Part shown: positions 53,336-64,000 of the stretch, piece after piece
How the letters are laid out: each line of letters opens with the position of its first letter
Position numbering within the stretch: the first letter of the stretch is position 1
Source of the DNA: Molanna angustata
Taxonomy: Eukaryota; Arthropoda; Insecta; Trichoptera; Molannidae
DNA length: 64,000 nucleotides
NCBI GenBank assembly: GCA_963576475.1
Contig: OY754982.1
Span: forward strand, 7,510,458-7,574,457
Reading direction: 5' to 3'
Notes under the pieces: model-generated
The model's input: only the letters and a program-made list of their open reading frames with translations
Databases searched by the model: none
What the model was told of the DNA's origin: nothing
Position numbers and translations under genes: made by a program

Positions 53336-56300
53336 TTACGTTGTATCATTTCGGCTCTGGTAAGATTTGCGAAAAAGGTGCGTTTTGAGTTTTTTCCTGA
53401 ACGAAGATATATTTTCGGTTTGTCTGAGGGTGTGTGGGAGCTTATTCCATGCATTTGGTCCTGCCACAGCAAATGCACGATCACCGAAATTAGTTGTGTG
53501 CACCCTGTTTATTTCAACCAATTTCCCAACCATGGATGAAGAGGCAGAACGAAGTGATGATTGTCTGTCATTTATTGAAAGCGGAATGCACAGTTCGGAG
53601 AGGTAAGTAGGAGCCATACCACGAAGTGCTTTAAAGATTATGAGACAGAGCTTATATTCAATTCTTTCGGGGACTTTAAGCCAATGTAGATTGCGAAGAT
53701 GGTGAGAGATGTGAGAAAATTTGGAGGCTCCAGTGATGAGTCTGGCTGCAGCATTGAAAACTGACTGAATTTTATTAATTTCTTTCTTTGGTAAATTCGC
53801 ATATATACCGTTACAATAATCCAAACGGGAGACAACAAAGGCGCTTACCAAAGATTTCATGGCTTCAATTGGGATACTCCTTCGGATTGACTTTAAACGT
53901 CTTAGTTGAAAGAAAGCAGAAGAAGTAACTGTGTTAATTTGGTTTGAAAAGCTTAGATTTGAATCTATTTTGACTCCAAGAAGTTTAACACAGGATTTAG
54001 GAAGAATATCTGAATTTTCGAAAGTTAGTGGGGAAGTGTCTATTAAATGGCTTCGTTTGCGTGTTGCTGTCCAGAGTAGTTCTGTCTTTGTTGGGTTTAG
54101 CTTAAGTTTGTTTGCTGACATCCAAACACCGATATCTTCGATACATTTACAGATTGTGGTTTTTAGATGGTGAGCATTTTCTGGTGTGCAATAAAAGTAA
54201 AGCTGCCAGTCGTCCGCATAACAGTGTGCGAGTAGTCCGTGGGAGTCAATGATTGAAAATATGTCTTTTGTGTATAAGATAAATAGTAACGGACCTAGCA
54301 CGGAACCCTGGGGAACTCCGAATTTTACAAAAGCGGGAGATGATTTTAGGTTATTGAATTTGATAGTTTGGTGTCGTCCTGTGAGATAAGATTGAAACCA
54401 TTTATAAGTGTTTTCTCGCATACCGTAAGTTGTTTTGAGTCTTTCAGTGAGAATAGTGTGATCAATCGTATCAAAAGCTGCACTCATGTCGAGAAATGCT
54501 AATAGAACATGATTTCCGGTTTCAGTAGCTAGAATCGTATCAGATAATATTCGAAGAAGTCCAGTCTCAGTTGAATGATATTTTCTATACGCAGATTGAA
54601 GTTTGGTAAACATTCCGTTTGTCTCAATGAAGTCATTTAGTCTTGTACATACAATTTTTTCTAGTAATTTTGCGATAAAAGGTAAGTTGGATATGGGTCT
54701 GTAGTTATTAATGTCATCAGGGTCGAGGTTTGGCTTCTTTAGAATCGGGGTTACTATTGCTTCTTTAAGACTTGTTGGTACTACACCAGAGCTCAATGAT
54801 AAATTGAACAGTTTGCAGAGATAGGGTGCTATTATAACAGAGCATTTTTTCAAGAGCCATGTTGGTATCGGATCTAAGGAACAATGTTTGTTGGGTGAGT
54901 AATTGATGAATTTGATGATTTCTTGTTCACTTGTTTCAATGAAATAATTTAGAAAACTATTGCTTATGTTGGTTGAATAAGAGGTAGGAGATGGCGAAAT
55001 AGTTGTAGAGTGAATTTTCGAAATTTTGTTTTGCAGAAAGTCAGAGATGGCGTCTGGAGAGATATCCGTAGTAGTTGAAGATCCATTATTTTTATTTCCT
55101 AAAACTGTGTTTATCGATTTCCACATTTGTCTAGGGTTATCTCGTTCTTGTTGGATTTTATCTGTCCAGTAAAAGTTCTTCTTGGCTGCAAGTGTGTTCT
55201 TATAGTCGGTTTGCGCTGCAATCCAATCTGATCGTTGTAGAGTTGAGACCTGGTGTTTATACGCTCTCTCTATTTTGCGCATTTTTTTCTTTTTCTCCCT
55301 GCATTCTTCATCGAACCAGATATCGGATATTCGGTTTTGACGTCGTTTGTTTTTTTCCGGTGCATGTTTTTCAATAAGATTTTGTAGCGTTGTATTGTAG
55401 GTGTCGACTAATTCAGTAAGAGATAAATTATCTTGAGTGTTACAGAGAGGGGATAGATGTAAATCGGACAGAAAGTTTTCAATATTAAAGTATCTCCATG
55501 ATCTTGAAGTGGTGGTAAAATATTTTGGCGGGGGTTGATCGAAATTTAGAGTGGTCAAAATTAGTCTGTGATCTGATAGCCCGATATCGATTACACTAGG
55601 AGAGATTTCGTCGCAGTCCTTTCTGGATAAAAGGATATCCAGTATTCCTCCAGCGTCATGAGTTGATGTTTGTACTGATTGGACGAGTCCAAATGAATTT
55701 ATGATGTCTGTAAATCTTTTACTAATTGGATTGTCATGCTGTTCCAAGTGGATGTTAAAATCACCAGTGATATATAAATTAGTTATTGAGGTAGTCTTTT
55801 CTAAAAGTGTTACAAAATCATCAAAAAATGTTCCAGTTACTTGAATAGATCCTGGTCTATAAACGGTTAAAATACTGAATTTATAGTTTTTTGTGGATAT
55901 TTCACAAGAAAGACATTCAAAACTGTTAAATTTTCCTATTGGTGTTTTGGTTATGCGTATTCCTTGATTGGCGATTACAGCAATACCTCCATGGTTAGTT
56001 TTTATTGCTGATGTAGCGGATTCTTTTGCTTTTCTTTCCCTTGCTTCTTCGACGACTGTAAATCCTTGAGAGTGGAGATTCTTGAGGGATATGGTATTGT
56101 AATCATCGTGCCATGTTTCTGTGATGCAGAAAATATTTAATTTATGCTCTCGAATTATTTCGATGACATCATCAACTTTATTATTTAATGAACGGGCATT
56201 CCAAAGCCCAACAACTATTTTCCTGGGTAGAGGTGATTTGTGACGTTCGGATGGTGATGAGATTTTGTGTGTCGATGTTTCAGTAATATCTTTATCATGG

Positions 56301-56470
56301 TTATGTTTGTGTGTTTTTATTTTTCGCCCGCCTCGGCATCCTCTAAACCTATATTTTTTTGCACGTCTTTCAATTCGTAAGAGAGAAACTTTATCTGTAA
56401 CGCATTTTAGGGGTCGCTGTAGTCTGTAATTATTGAGTGATAAAAGTATAGTTTTTTCGTATTGAAGCAT
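53336..56470 (-). CDS. L2-clade endonuclease/reverse transcriptase polyprotein
   Basis: The frame of 1044 residues starts at an ATG (56470) and has no interruption. A basic N-terminal segment (residues about 30-65, RRAKKYRFRGCRGGRKIKTH) precedes an APE-type endonuclease (GLWNARSLNNKVDD, CITETWHDDY, ITGDFNIHLE, IGLSDHRLI). The reverse transcriptase follows: NNYRPISNLPFIAKLLEKIV, AFLDMSAAFDTIDH, FGVPQGSVLGPLLFI, HCYADDWQLY. The L2-type C-terminal region comes last (SRLDYCNGIYANLP, FGDRAFAVAGPNAWNKLP). It would cut target DNA and reverse-transcribe its own transcript. All catalytic blocks I can recognise are present, so activity is possible. Truncated relatives are at 1, 16268 and 45155. Confidence 0.93.
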   Translation of the reverse strand: MLQYEKTILLSLNNYRLQRPLKCVTDKVSLLRIERRAKKYRFRGCRGGRKIKTHKHNHDKDITETSTHKISSPSERHKSPLPRKIVVGLWNARSLNNKVDDVIEIIREHKLNIFCITETWHDDYNTISLKNLHSQGFTVVEEARERKAKESATSAIKTNHGGIAVIANQGIRITKTPIGKFNSFECLSCEISTKNYKFSILTVYRPGSIQVTGTFFDDFVTLLEKTTSITNLYITGDFNIHLEQHDNPISKRFTDIINSFGLVQSVQTSTHDAGGILDILLSRKDCDEISPSVIDIGLSDHRLILTTLNFDQPPPKYFTTTSRSWRYFNIENFLSDLHLSPLCNTQDNLSLTELVDTYNTTLQNLIEKHAPEKNKRRQNRISDIWFDEECREKKKKMRKIERAYKHQVSTLQRSDWIAAQTDYKNTLAAKKNFYWTDKIQQERDNPRQMWKSINTVLGNKNNGSSTTTDISPDAISDFLQNKISKIHSTTISPSPTSYSTNISNSFLNYFIETSEQEIIKFINYSPNKHCSLDPIPTWLLKKCSVIIAPYLCKLFNLSLSSGVVPTSLKEAIVTPILKKPNLDPDDINNYRPISNLPFIAKLLEKIVCTRLNDFIETNGMFTKLQSAYRKYHSTETGLLRILSDTILATETGNHVLLAFLDMSAAFDTIDHTILTERLKTTYGMRENTYKWFQSYLTGRHQTIKFNNLKSSPAFVKFGVPQGSVLGPLLFILYTKDIFSIIDSHGLLAHCYADDWQLYFYCTPENAHHLKTTICKCIEDIGVWMSANKLKLNPTKTELLWTATRKRSHLIDTSPLTFENSDILPKSCVKLLGVKIDSNLSFSNQINTVTSSAFFQLRRLKSIRRSIPIEAMKSLVSAFVVSRLDYCNGIYANLPKKEINKIQSVFNAAARLITGASKFSHISHHLRNLHWLKVPERIEYKLCLIIFKALRGMAPTYLSELCIPLSINDRQSSLRSASSSMVGKLVEINRVHTTNFGDRAFAVAGPNAWNKLPHTLRQTENISSFRKKLKTHLFRKSYQSRNDTT

Positions 56471-57294
56471 ATTAAAGACATGTCACCATCATAATTTATG
56501 TTTTTATTGCCCATATTAAAGTCGGGTCGAGCAAGCGAGGGTGGACTCACCAGCCACCGAGACCCAGGTATTCATGAGAGACAAAACATGTGGTGAACAT
56601 CTGTGAGATGTTTAACACTGAACACAACACTGCACTGATAACAAACTGCAAGTCGAAATGTTTATCCGCTGCACTAACACCAAATATATGTTTTAAAGTA
56701 ATATGATTTTACGTAATCACTTAAAAAGACCGGAAAATAGTGAAATTACATTTAAGCTATTTTTATTACTCATTCTTTAGCAAAAAAGAAAACGTCTCTA
56801 AAAAAAACGCACGTTTTAGAGCAAAACACTACAGAGCGGTGTCGGGTACGTCATGCTGCTACCGAGCGCTTGACGACTATCTATGACTAATATTTATTTA
56901 TTTGTTTAATTGCAACCATACTACAAAAATTAAACCGTTTGTAGATGCGATGCTTTACAGGACCACAATTGTATACCTACCTCGCCCAACGAAATATTGC
57001 GGCTGACATAACCAGTGCATGAACCAATTTTAGTGCAGAAAAATATACTAAATTGTACAAATAAATAAAATTAGTTGGCTTTCGACGTTGTGCAGCAAAT
57101 TACGTGTCACTTTTTCCTTGACCTTTCCGTCCATAGATGTTTAACAACACTTTACAAAACTGTCATCCGCAATCTCTTGTTTGTCGACTCCTAAATATTA
57201 TTTTTGAATGCGATTTTAAAAATATTTTTCATGGTAACTTTCCCAATTTTCTTCCAGGGTTTGCCTGGAAGAAAATATTTTATTTTCTATAAAA

Positions 57295-58258
57295 AACATG
57301 TAGGTATGTATGTCAGGATAGGATAGTATGGAGGTCAGTCATTTTTTCCTACCCAGAATATGAAAACAGCATGATGGTATGTATGTTTAGTTATTTAGTT
57401 GTGTAGTATTTACTGCCTTGCAAATTGTATGAAACGATGTCGTCACTAAATAAAATTTTTAAAAAATTGTTAAAAAAAGTTTGAGATGTAGGTACTACTA
57501 CAATGTTTATATATTTTATAGGAAATTAAATTATCTAGTTGGGGTGTTTTGGCTCTTATTGTTTCGAGAAACTTTGGATTTTTTTTTAATAATTGGAGAT
57601 TTTGTATTTGTCTATATTTATACCAATTTTCAGAGTTCTAGCTTTTACTTTTTATCCGCTCAGTGCACAGATCCTAAAATTTCAGAATATGTTGGAAGTT
57701 ACAGGCCTACAAAACTTTTATACTCAGAATTTTTGTTCCAGTCAGGGATTATCAACGTTGGAATTTTTATTTCCTTTTCAAATATACCTATCTCAAAAAT
57801 TATAAAAACTAGAACGCTGAAAATTTGAATAATATATACAAATTCAACATCTCACTACGGTATTTACGAAAAGTTTCTCAAACTTGTTTTATAAAGAAAA
57901 TCATTTTTTTTTATAATAAATTTATGTGTTTAACTGCCAATATCCATAATTTTTAAATATCGATGACGCCGGAACACCCAAAACAGAATAATTTAAGTCT
58001 TTTAAAAATATGTTCATTACCTATAGTAGTAAATCTAAAACTTTTTTAAAAATTGGATTTAATGACGACATCGTTTCATCCTATTTATATGGCAGAATGC
58101 ACAGTATCTATGGGGACTCTATAGTTTGATACTTAATAGAAGCATAACATTAAATTGATTACCCATTCGGGGTAGGAGAAAAGGACTGAACTCCACACTA
58201 TTATATCCTGACATACTATCCACATTGATAGTCGGGCCCATACATTACATGAAACTAG
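57295..58258. repeat. FB-A foldback copy, both arms, diverged
   Basis: The left arm (ATGTAGGTATGTATGTCAGG, TCGTCACTAAATAAAATT, CAATTTTCAGAGTTCTAGCT) is mirrored by the right arm (AACTAGAACGCTGAAAATT, TTTAATGACGACATCGTTTC, TATATCCTGACATACTATCC). The centre is near 57740. Several small deletions are present. The open frames 57481-57828 are incidental. Confidence 0.82.
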
Positions 58259-58521
58259 TATTAAAGTATAGATATTGTCTTGAAAACACGCCGATAAATC
58301 TAAAATTAGACTTAGTGTGACTCACAAGTATTTTGTTATAAATTTTCTTTTATTTTCTCAATTAAAAATATTTATGAATCTCAAATGGCAAGTATATTTC
58401 AAATGACAATTAATTCCAACCTTCTTCCAATTTAATGTTTATTTGAGAACTTTTGATTATTAAATGTGGGAAAGGAATGGGAAATAAAACATTTATAATT
58501 AATTTTAACACATTTTTGTCT

Positions 58522-58527
58522 TTTATT
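58522..58527 (-). terminator. Candidate poly(A) signal AATAAA
   Basis: AATAAA reads on the minus strand, followed by AAGACAAAAATGTGTT. It lies at the border between the transposon-free tract and the repeat-rich region. Other AATAAA words occur upstream, so alternative ends are likely. Confidence 0.4.
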
Positions 58528-59810
58528 CATGAAAATTCAGAAAAAAAACATGAGATACCAGAATTATCAAATTAATTACCATACAAGGCTACAAGTATAA
58601 ATTAAATTACAAAATCAATTAAATAGAATAAAATATTTATCACCTAAAATACAAAAATGACTGACAATAAAAAGGGTTATTTAATCAATAGTTTACGATA
58701 ATTAACATTAATGAATAGTTTACGATAAATTATATTCGCAAATTAAGCTTATAGGACATATTCAAAGTAAAAAATATTATTAATTAAATAAAATATATTT
58801 AAATAACTGAATTGGTCCCATATGGATTAAAGATTAAATGAACAAAAGATAAAATATAAAAAATAACTTATAATGTTTACCCAGATAGAAATATCAAAAA
58901 TAAAAACTTTTCAATTTTGATTTTATCGTAAATAAGAGATATATAAAAAAAATTAAACATTTATTATGAAGTGTCAAAAATTAATATTCTTATAATTATA
59001 ATAATAAAATAATAAAAAAACAATGATTACGTAATAATATAATATTAATTAGAAATGCGTTATCAAATGAAACCGTACGTGGTGGGATTGACATCATCAA
59101 ATAAATAAATTAATTAAGAACAATTGCTTATATAGATCACAAACTCCGCAGAGCTTTTGTTACTAAAAAAATATAAAAATAAATGAAAGAATAATTACTT
59201 CAGTTTACCAACGTATAAGGTTCGAGAAATAAACGCCATCTCAGTTATAATAATGATGAAAGTGTGGGTACATAAAAAAATACACACATAAATTTAAATA
59301 ATATATAAAGAAGAATTGTTTGATATTAACAAAAAAGAAATATCTTCGATTAAATATATTTTCACACCAAATTACTCGTAATATTTACACATTTTTATGA
59401 ATAAAAATAAGTTAAGCGAAAACAAAAGGGTCTTTCGATTACACTGGCACATCTTTGCGGCTCAAATGTGAGACAGAATAAACCTAAAGAAAACGTTTTC
59501 TTGAAGTAATCCACCGAGAGATAGTTTGAGGGCATTGAGTGTGGTACGTCAAAAAAATCATCATTCAAATACCATTTTACTTAAATAAATATTTATTCTA
59601 TAAAATAAACATTGTCAACGTGTCATCAAACGAAAAAAAATGCAGTATGTGTTGTAACATCATCACTTAAAAACACTATAATTTACTGCTTAGAAAACTG
59701 TGAAAACCAAAGTGACATGAAAAAAAGAATTATAGACGTGGAACTTACGACAAAAGCGACCTCATTTAAACATGATTATACAATGTGAAATTGATAAATA
59801 ATTTTTGGCA

Positions 59811-59830
59811 AAAATAAATAAATAAATAAT
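59811..59830 (-). promoter_or_regulatory. AU-rich element cluster in the 3' UTR
   Basis: On the minus strand this reads ATTATTTATTTATTTATTTT: three overlapping UUAUUUAUU nonamers, the preferred binding site of TIS11/TTP tandem CCCH fingers. In vertebrates TTP binds its own mRNA; autoregulation here is inference. Confidence 0.5.
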
Positions 59831-62360
59831 AGATATTCAAAATAAATATTAAAAAAAACCACGATATGCACAACTCAATTCTCAAGTGCGAACATTAAGT
59901 CTTAAATAACAATGAAGTAACAAAAACAAAAACTAATAGGGATTAATTAAATAAATAATTTAACAATATCAGAAATCATAAGTTGTAATCGATATCACTT
60001 GATACATTTCTAGGCGAATGTCTTCCTCTATAAAAAATGCAAATCCTTACTGATAATTTATACAAACATTGGACACATCGCTTGTGCCAACACATACACA
60101 CATAATTAGTTTTAAAACAATTGATAGATTGTCGATGAGATTCCCTCGCTTCAAAAATTATGATAATATACTTCGACCAGCAAATTACTCATCAATTTTT
60201 TGCGAATAAATATGTACACCATGAAGTTGGTACCGGGCGAGAAAAACTCACTGAACATTACAATACAATAATATAATACAATAATAATTGAGCGGATATG
60301 CTTTAACAATATTAAACTTAATTATATATTATTTGCCATCACATGGCAGCTGTGTGCCATGTAGTTAACAAAAAAGCCCCACTTTGGGCGCCAAATTAAA
60401 GCTGATCACTTTTTTATCAAATGTTATTTAACTATTAATCCAAATTTGTTGATATTTTTATTTGTAAATCACCCACTTGTTTATTTCGCTCAAAAGTTTC
60501 AAATGATATAAAAAATATAAACGTAAAACTAAACATCTCATGAAATACCTTAGATACACACGAATAAAAATGTACAATAAAATATAAAAATAGGCAACTC
60601 AATGGAAAACAAATTTCAATATAATAAAACATGGAAGGTTGTGCGAAAAACAACATGTGTTAATTGAGAAAAAAGGTGACAGTAAATGATGTTTATTCCA
60701 AAGTTTTATCGACTATAGGTTGCCTAAATATTTTTTCTTTTATAATGGAAGATTTTGGATTATCAGGTTTCAATAGAATAATTTACTTTTAACAAACATT
60801 ATATATAAATACATTTATAAGATAATATTTTTGTGCTTTTATAAAAATTATATAATTATATATTTTTTAATCATTGGAAGACATACAAAATTTATTGTAT
60901 TTGCACAAATTAAAAACTTAAAAAGTAATATTTTTAAACATGAAACAGGAAAAAAATATGCCCTTCTGAGAAAAGACAGATGAGGCACGATATTTCAAAA
61001 TATACATTTCTATCAAGTATGTATTTGATAAATACACAAGAATTAATAATTAAGACAATACATTTTTACAATAATATAATATTAAGGCATCAGGTTTTCT
61101 TTTAAGGCACAGAGTACCCCGTTCATTGAGTAAAGTTATATATTATTATATTTAAATAAAAGAAACATAAATTATTTAAACCTAGGAGCGTGTAATACAT
61201 ACAACATTATCGCGTAAAAAATAAAAATGAATATATTCAATAATGATAAAAAAGAGAAAAAGTTTTTTTTTAAATAATATAAATACCACAAATCAGTAAT
61301 ATAAAAAATATGAATGAACTATTAACAAAATGATATCGCACTGTCGTTATTGTTAACAAATATTCGCAAGACGGTATGGTATGTGAACTTGGACGTTCGG
61401 GAGATCTGCGACCTGCAGTGCTTGTATGATGAAGTATGGATAAGCGAATGCGTTGATTTCAAAAGTAAATCTAACTCCGTCATCATATTCATGGTCGAAT
61501 ATGTTTTCTAATTATTTACATACATCGGATGGAATAATAAACAACGATTTAAGAAACAAGCCAGTTACAAATCAAGCAGGGTAGAGAAAATCATAAATTA
61601 TTGAATAATAAATAAGTTACGTTGGATTGGAATTGAAAATCATCTTAATAGACAGGAAGACCGATAGAGAAAAAGTATAATTTGCGTCACTTATCTAGTT
61701 CTGAAAACGTTGTTTAACATTCGTCCTTTTGGCTTGTGTCAACACCTCATTATCGATAGTTTGTTTCGCCAATCACAATAGAGTTCAATAAATAGTCTAG
61801 TTTTTTTGCAAAACAACACAGCGAACGTTAAATAAAAAAATAATTACAAAATTTTCGTCTAGTACAGGAGACCGACTCACATATCAATTCATCAGGTCAT
61901 TTCTAAAAATCTATAGAGAATGTAAACGTATTTAGCTGGTCATTTATAAGAATCGGTAAAGATATATGCATATTAACAAAAACAATTAGGATAAATATAT
62001 AGAAAATGTGAATCGGTCTTCGGTAAATGACAATTTATTTATCACATCAATCGATCACAAATGGCGAGAAAACGCGGAAATATTGACAACAAGAAAATGC
62101 CTTATGACTACTAAAACTGTAAGTCAAATAATTACAAAATGTTTAAAATTAGTATAAATTATGTGTTGAGAAACTTGAATAGAGAGAACAAATATATATT
62201 AAGTAGGTATAATTATATTGACGGTAATTGGAATAGGTATGTACATTTGATTTTGGTAGGACACACACGTTTCTTTCTGTCAAAGTTTTCGCGATCCCGC
62301 CTGATCTCGCACAAATGGAATCAACGCGTTCGTCTCGTATGATTAGTTTGTAAAATAGCC

Positions 62361-63050
62361 TCAGGCTATGGCCATGTCTCCGAAAGCCATTATCGTGTTT
62401 GACAACCGGTTGAACACTGGAAGGCGAGCTTCTTCGGGCGTAGGTGACGGAGATGTTCGCGGAGATTGTGGCGGAGAATTGGGAAAGAAGGAAGAAACGG
62501 AGTCCGCTGGACTGCGTGACAGGGATGAGCTTCCCGCGGGACTCGGAGGCAGCGACGGTCTGGAACGAGCCTCGTCCGCGTTGTGTACGAAGTGGCAGCG
62601 GGGACCATATGGACAGAAACCCACCGAGTGGAAGGTGCGACACAGCTCGGTCTTGTACTTGGGGTGTCTCTGCAGATTTCTTAGTTCTCGCATACCATGC
62701 GCAAACTGACACTTGTCTCCGTATTTGCATGTGCCGGCCTCTTCGAAAGGACGGCACAGTTCTGTTTTATATCTGGAAGCATTCGGAGGTTGCGGTTGTT
62801 GTTGTTGAAGCTGAGCCACGGGTTCTGAGACCGCTCGCTCCAGGCGGCGATGGGTATAGAAGGCTGTTGCCCGCGCCAGCATCTGTTGCAATGTGGCTGG
62901 TTGTGTTCCATTGGAGGCTGCCGCTGCTGCAGCTGCCGCCACGCCCGATGGAATGCTGTACGCAGCAGCCGCACTGCTAGCTCCCAATGATCTTGCACGC
63001 GACAGTGCTAAATGCGCATGTTGATTTTGTTCACCGCATACGCTTTGATT
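62361..63050 (-). CDS. Tis11: TIS11/ZFP36-family CCCH zinc-finger mRNA-decay factor, last exon
   Basis: 229 residues, read in phase 0 from the acceptor to the stop. Two tandem CCCH fingers (C-x8-C-x5-C-x3-H) lie at exon residues 99-118 and 137-156, each led by YKTEL, with the 18-residue linker standard for this family. They bind AU-rich elements in 3' UTRs, and the protein recruits deadenylases in the cytoplasm. The C-terminal [10 protein letters not shown] (208-217) matches the CNOT1-binding tail of TTP (RLPIFNRIS). [10 protein letters not shown] precedes the fingers, with Ala and Gln runs nearby and a Ser/Pro-rich tail (165-205) suited to phosphorylation. The N-terminal exon(s) lie right of the window. 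It is a single-copy host gene and the only one I recognise here. Confidence 0.96.
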   Translation of the reverse strand, partial: NQSVCGEQNQHAHLALSRARSLGASSAAAAYSIPSGVAAAAAAAASNGTQPATLQQMLARATAFYTHRRLERAVSEPVAQLQQQQPQPPNASRYKTELCRPFEEAGTCKYGDKCQFAHGMRELRNLQRHPKYKTELCRTFHSVGFCPYGPRCHFVHNADEARSRPSLPPSPAGSSSLSRSPADSVSSFFPNSPPQSPRTSPSPTPEEARLPVFNRLSNTIMAFGDMAIA

Positions 63051-63070
63051 CTGAAACAAAAAGATAAACA
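63051..63070 (-). other. 3' splice acceptor of the TIS11 coding exon
   Basis: On the minus strand the sequence TTTATCTTTTTGTTTCAG (a pyrimidine tract ending CAG) directly precedes AATCAAAGCG. Coding potential begins right after it, with the frame open. Confidence 0.85.
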
Positions 63071-64000
63071 CATTATTAGTTTATATATATATTTCCAACA
63101 ATTGATTTCATACGAATGTGTTATTAGGTTCGATTTGTAAAAATAAACACAACACTCTCAAGACAAGAAGGCATCTTTCGGGGGGTAAATAATAAACAAC
63201 AACTCAGTAGTTTACAAATGAATGATAAAGAATGCCTAGAAACTTTCTAAAGAATTTTTCGGACACAGATTTAGAAAACAATCGGATATTTTCACATCGG
63301 CTTTCAAGAGAAGGTAAACGAATATGAATACGTATTAAGAAACAATGGATGGAGACAAAGCGTCCGTGGGCCACGCACGCTTATAGCAAACCAAGAGTCA
63401 ATTACCTCCAATGCAACGTTTGAGATTTGTAATGAAGCATAATATACTTACAATACATACTCACACAATAGAAAATTACGACTACAAGAGAGAGAAATTC
63501 TAACATTATTTGACGTAATAGCTTGCAGTTACGACGGAATGGTACGACAGAGCGACGTAGCAGAGAATGACACTTATTATTTTTATGAAATTGCGAGTGT
63601 GCGTGCGTCTGAATTATGTTACCGGTGAGTATCGTAATATTCCATGGAAAGTGAAACTCATGAAAAAAAGAACAATGGAAAAACACCGATTAAGTTGGTG
63701 CTTCTGATAAAGGAAAGAAAAGAACATTAAAGAAAAAATTTCTTATCCGAAAGTAAAGTTTTTTAGAGACATTGAAAATAAACATACAATTATTACTTGC
63801 ACACCAAAACTATATCTTATGGAAAATTATCCATTTTTGGGCTGAAATACTGGTCATCGTGAAGAAATCCTCATTTGCCATTTGCACATGATACAGAAGC
63901 CGACCATTTAAAAGAATTTGTCATTTGGCAAACTCTTTATTTTGAAAGAAATGATAGATATATTTGCTATAAAATAGAACTAACGCAGCAAATATTGCGA
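63071..64000 (-). other. TIS11 intron, 3' part
   Basis: Non-coding, moderately AT-rich, with no transposon recognised. It continues beyond the window, so the 5' exon and promoter cannot be described. Confidence 0.65.

Larger units (their letters stand above)
53262..56885 (-). mobile_element. Full-length L2-clade LINE with probable 7-bp TSD
   Basis: It is flanked by ACTAATA (53255-53261 and 56886-56892). It comprises about 415 bases of 5' UTR (56471-56885), one intact ORF, and a 3' UTR of about 70 bases with the terminal hairpin (53289-53325) and a (TTA)n tail. The duplication overlaps the TAA-rich tail, so its exact length is uncertain. The apparently full 5' end and open frame suggest a recent insertion. 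Confidence 0.85.
53185..57270 (+). repeat. Rep-X copy split by the L2 element
   Basis: The left part 53185-53261 (AGTAGCGGAATTGCTCATAG, TTGGCTTGCC) and the right part 56886-57270 (GTAGATGCGATGCTTTACAG, CCCAATTTTCTTCCAGGGTT, TGCCTGG) join to reconstitute the Rep-X order seen at 36690-36985. The L2 insertion is therefore younger than Rep-X. Confidence 0.8.
58500..62360 (-). other. Probable long 3' UTR of the TIS11/ZFP36 gene
   Basis: This 3.8-kb AT-rich stretch has no recognisable transposon, SINE or foldback copy, in sharp contrast with everything to its left, and directly follows the stop codon. It holds several UUAUUUAUU nonamers on the gene strand (59100-59108, 59811-59830, 59950-59958, 61607-61615) and four Pumilio-type UGUANAUA sites (59382-59389, 60211-60218, 61513-61520, 62238-62245, given as plus-strand positions). 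A poly(A) signal lies at 58522-58527. Such words also arise by chance in AT-rich DNA, so the UTR extent is inference. Confidence 0.55.

Noticed and set aside
62368..62980. Overlapping open frames on both strands across the zinc-finger exon
   Set aside because: They lack motifs and are shadows of the TIS11 frame, which has two canonical CCCH fingers and a splice acceptor.

Overview
This window is AT-rich nuclear DNA from an animal, most likely an arthropod and probably an insect. The reasons are an R1-clade non-LTR retrotransposon (a largely arthropod clade), many RTE-type and L2-type non-LTR fragments, several tRNA-derived SINE families, palindromic foldback/MITE families, and one host gene of the TIS11/ZFP36 type. 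The species cannot be named from the sequence alone.

Layout. From 1 to about 58.3 kb the window is almost entirely a graveyard of transposable elements. The best preserved are an R1-clade element (9918-13863, minus) with an intact ORF2 of 1062 residues and a 10-bp target duplication, and a full-length L2-clade element (53262-56885, minus) with an intact 1044-residue endonuclease/reverse transcriptase. Around them lie about 20 truncated RTE-type copies with (GAA)n, (GAT)n, (TAAG)n or (TATG)n tails, further L2 and other LINE fragments, and at least four SINE families. There are also four foldback families, called here FB-A, FB-B, FB-C and FB-D, a MITE family called MITE-B, and two unclassified interspersed repeats called Rep-X and Rep-Y. 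Simple and tandem repeats include (TA)n, (AAAT)n and units of 12, 28, 42 and 60 bp. Many insertions are nested, and matching target duplications give their order.

The right end (about 58.5-64 kb) is different. It is nearly free of transposons and holds the last coding exon of a TIS11/ZFP36-type mRNA-decay factor on the minus strand (62361-63050). Its 3' splice acceptor is clear, and downstream lies a long AT-rich stretch that I read as a 3' UTR of about 3.8 kb carrying AU-rich nonamers and Pumilio-like sites. The upstream exons lie beyond the right edge.

The most interesting signals are a type I hammerhead ribozyme fold at 7454-7508 next to an inverted repeat, and a composite insertion in which two different RTE 3' ends are joined head to head inside one target duplication (34160-34515). 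Others are structured LINE 3' ends (a hairpin kept in L2 copies and a pseudoknot-capable end at 40768-40835), a 387-bp near-perfect palindrome (49741-50127), a minisatellite grown from a MITE end (4824-5327), and an unclassified repeat (Rep-X) that keeps a splice-acceptor-like junction followed by a conserved reading frame. All calls come from reading the sequence; no database search was run.
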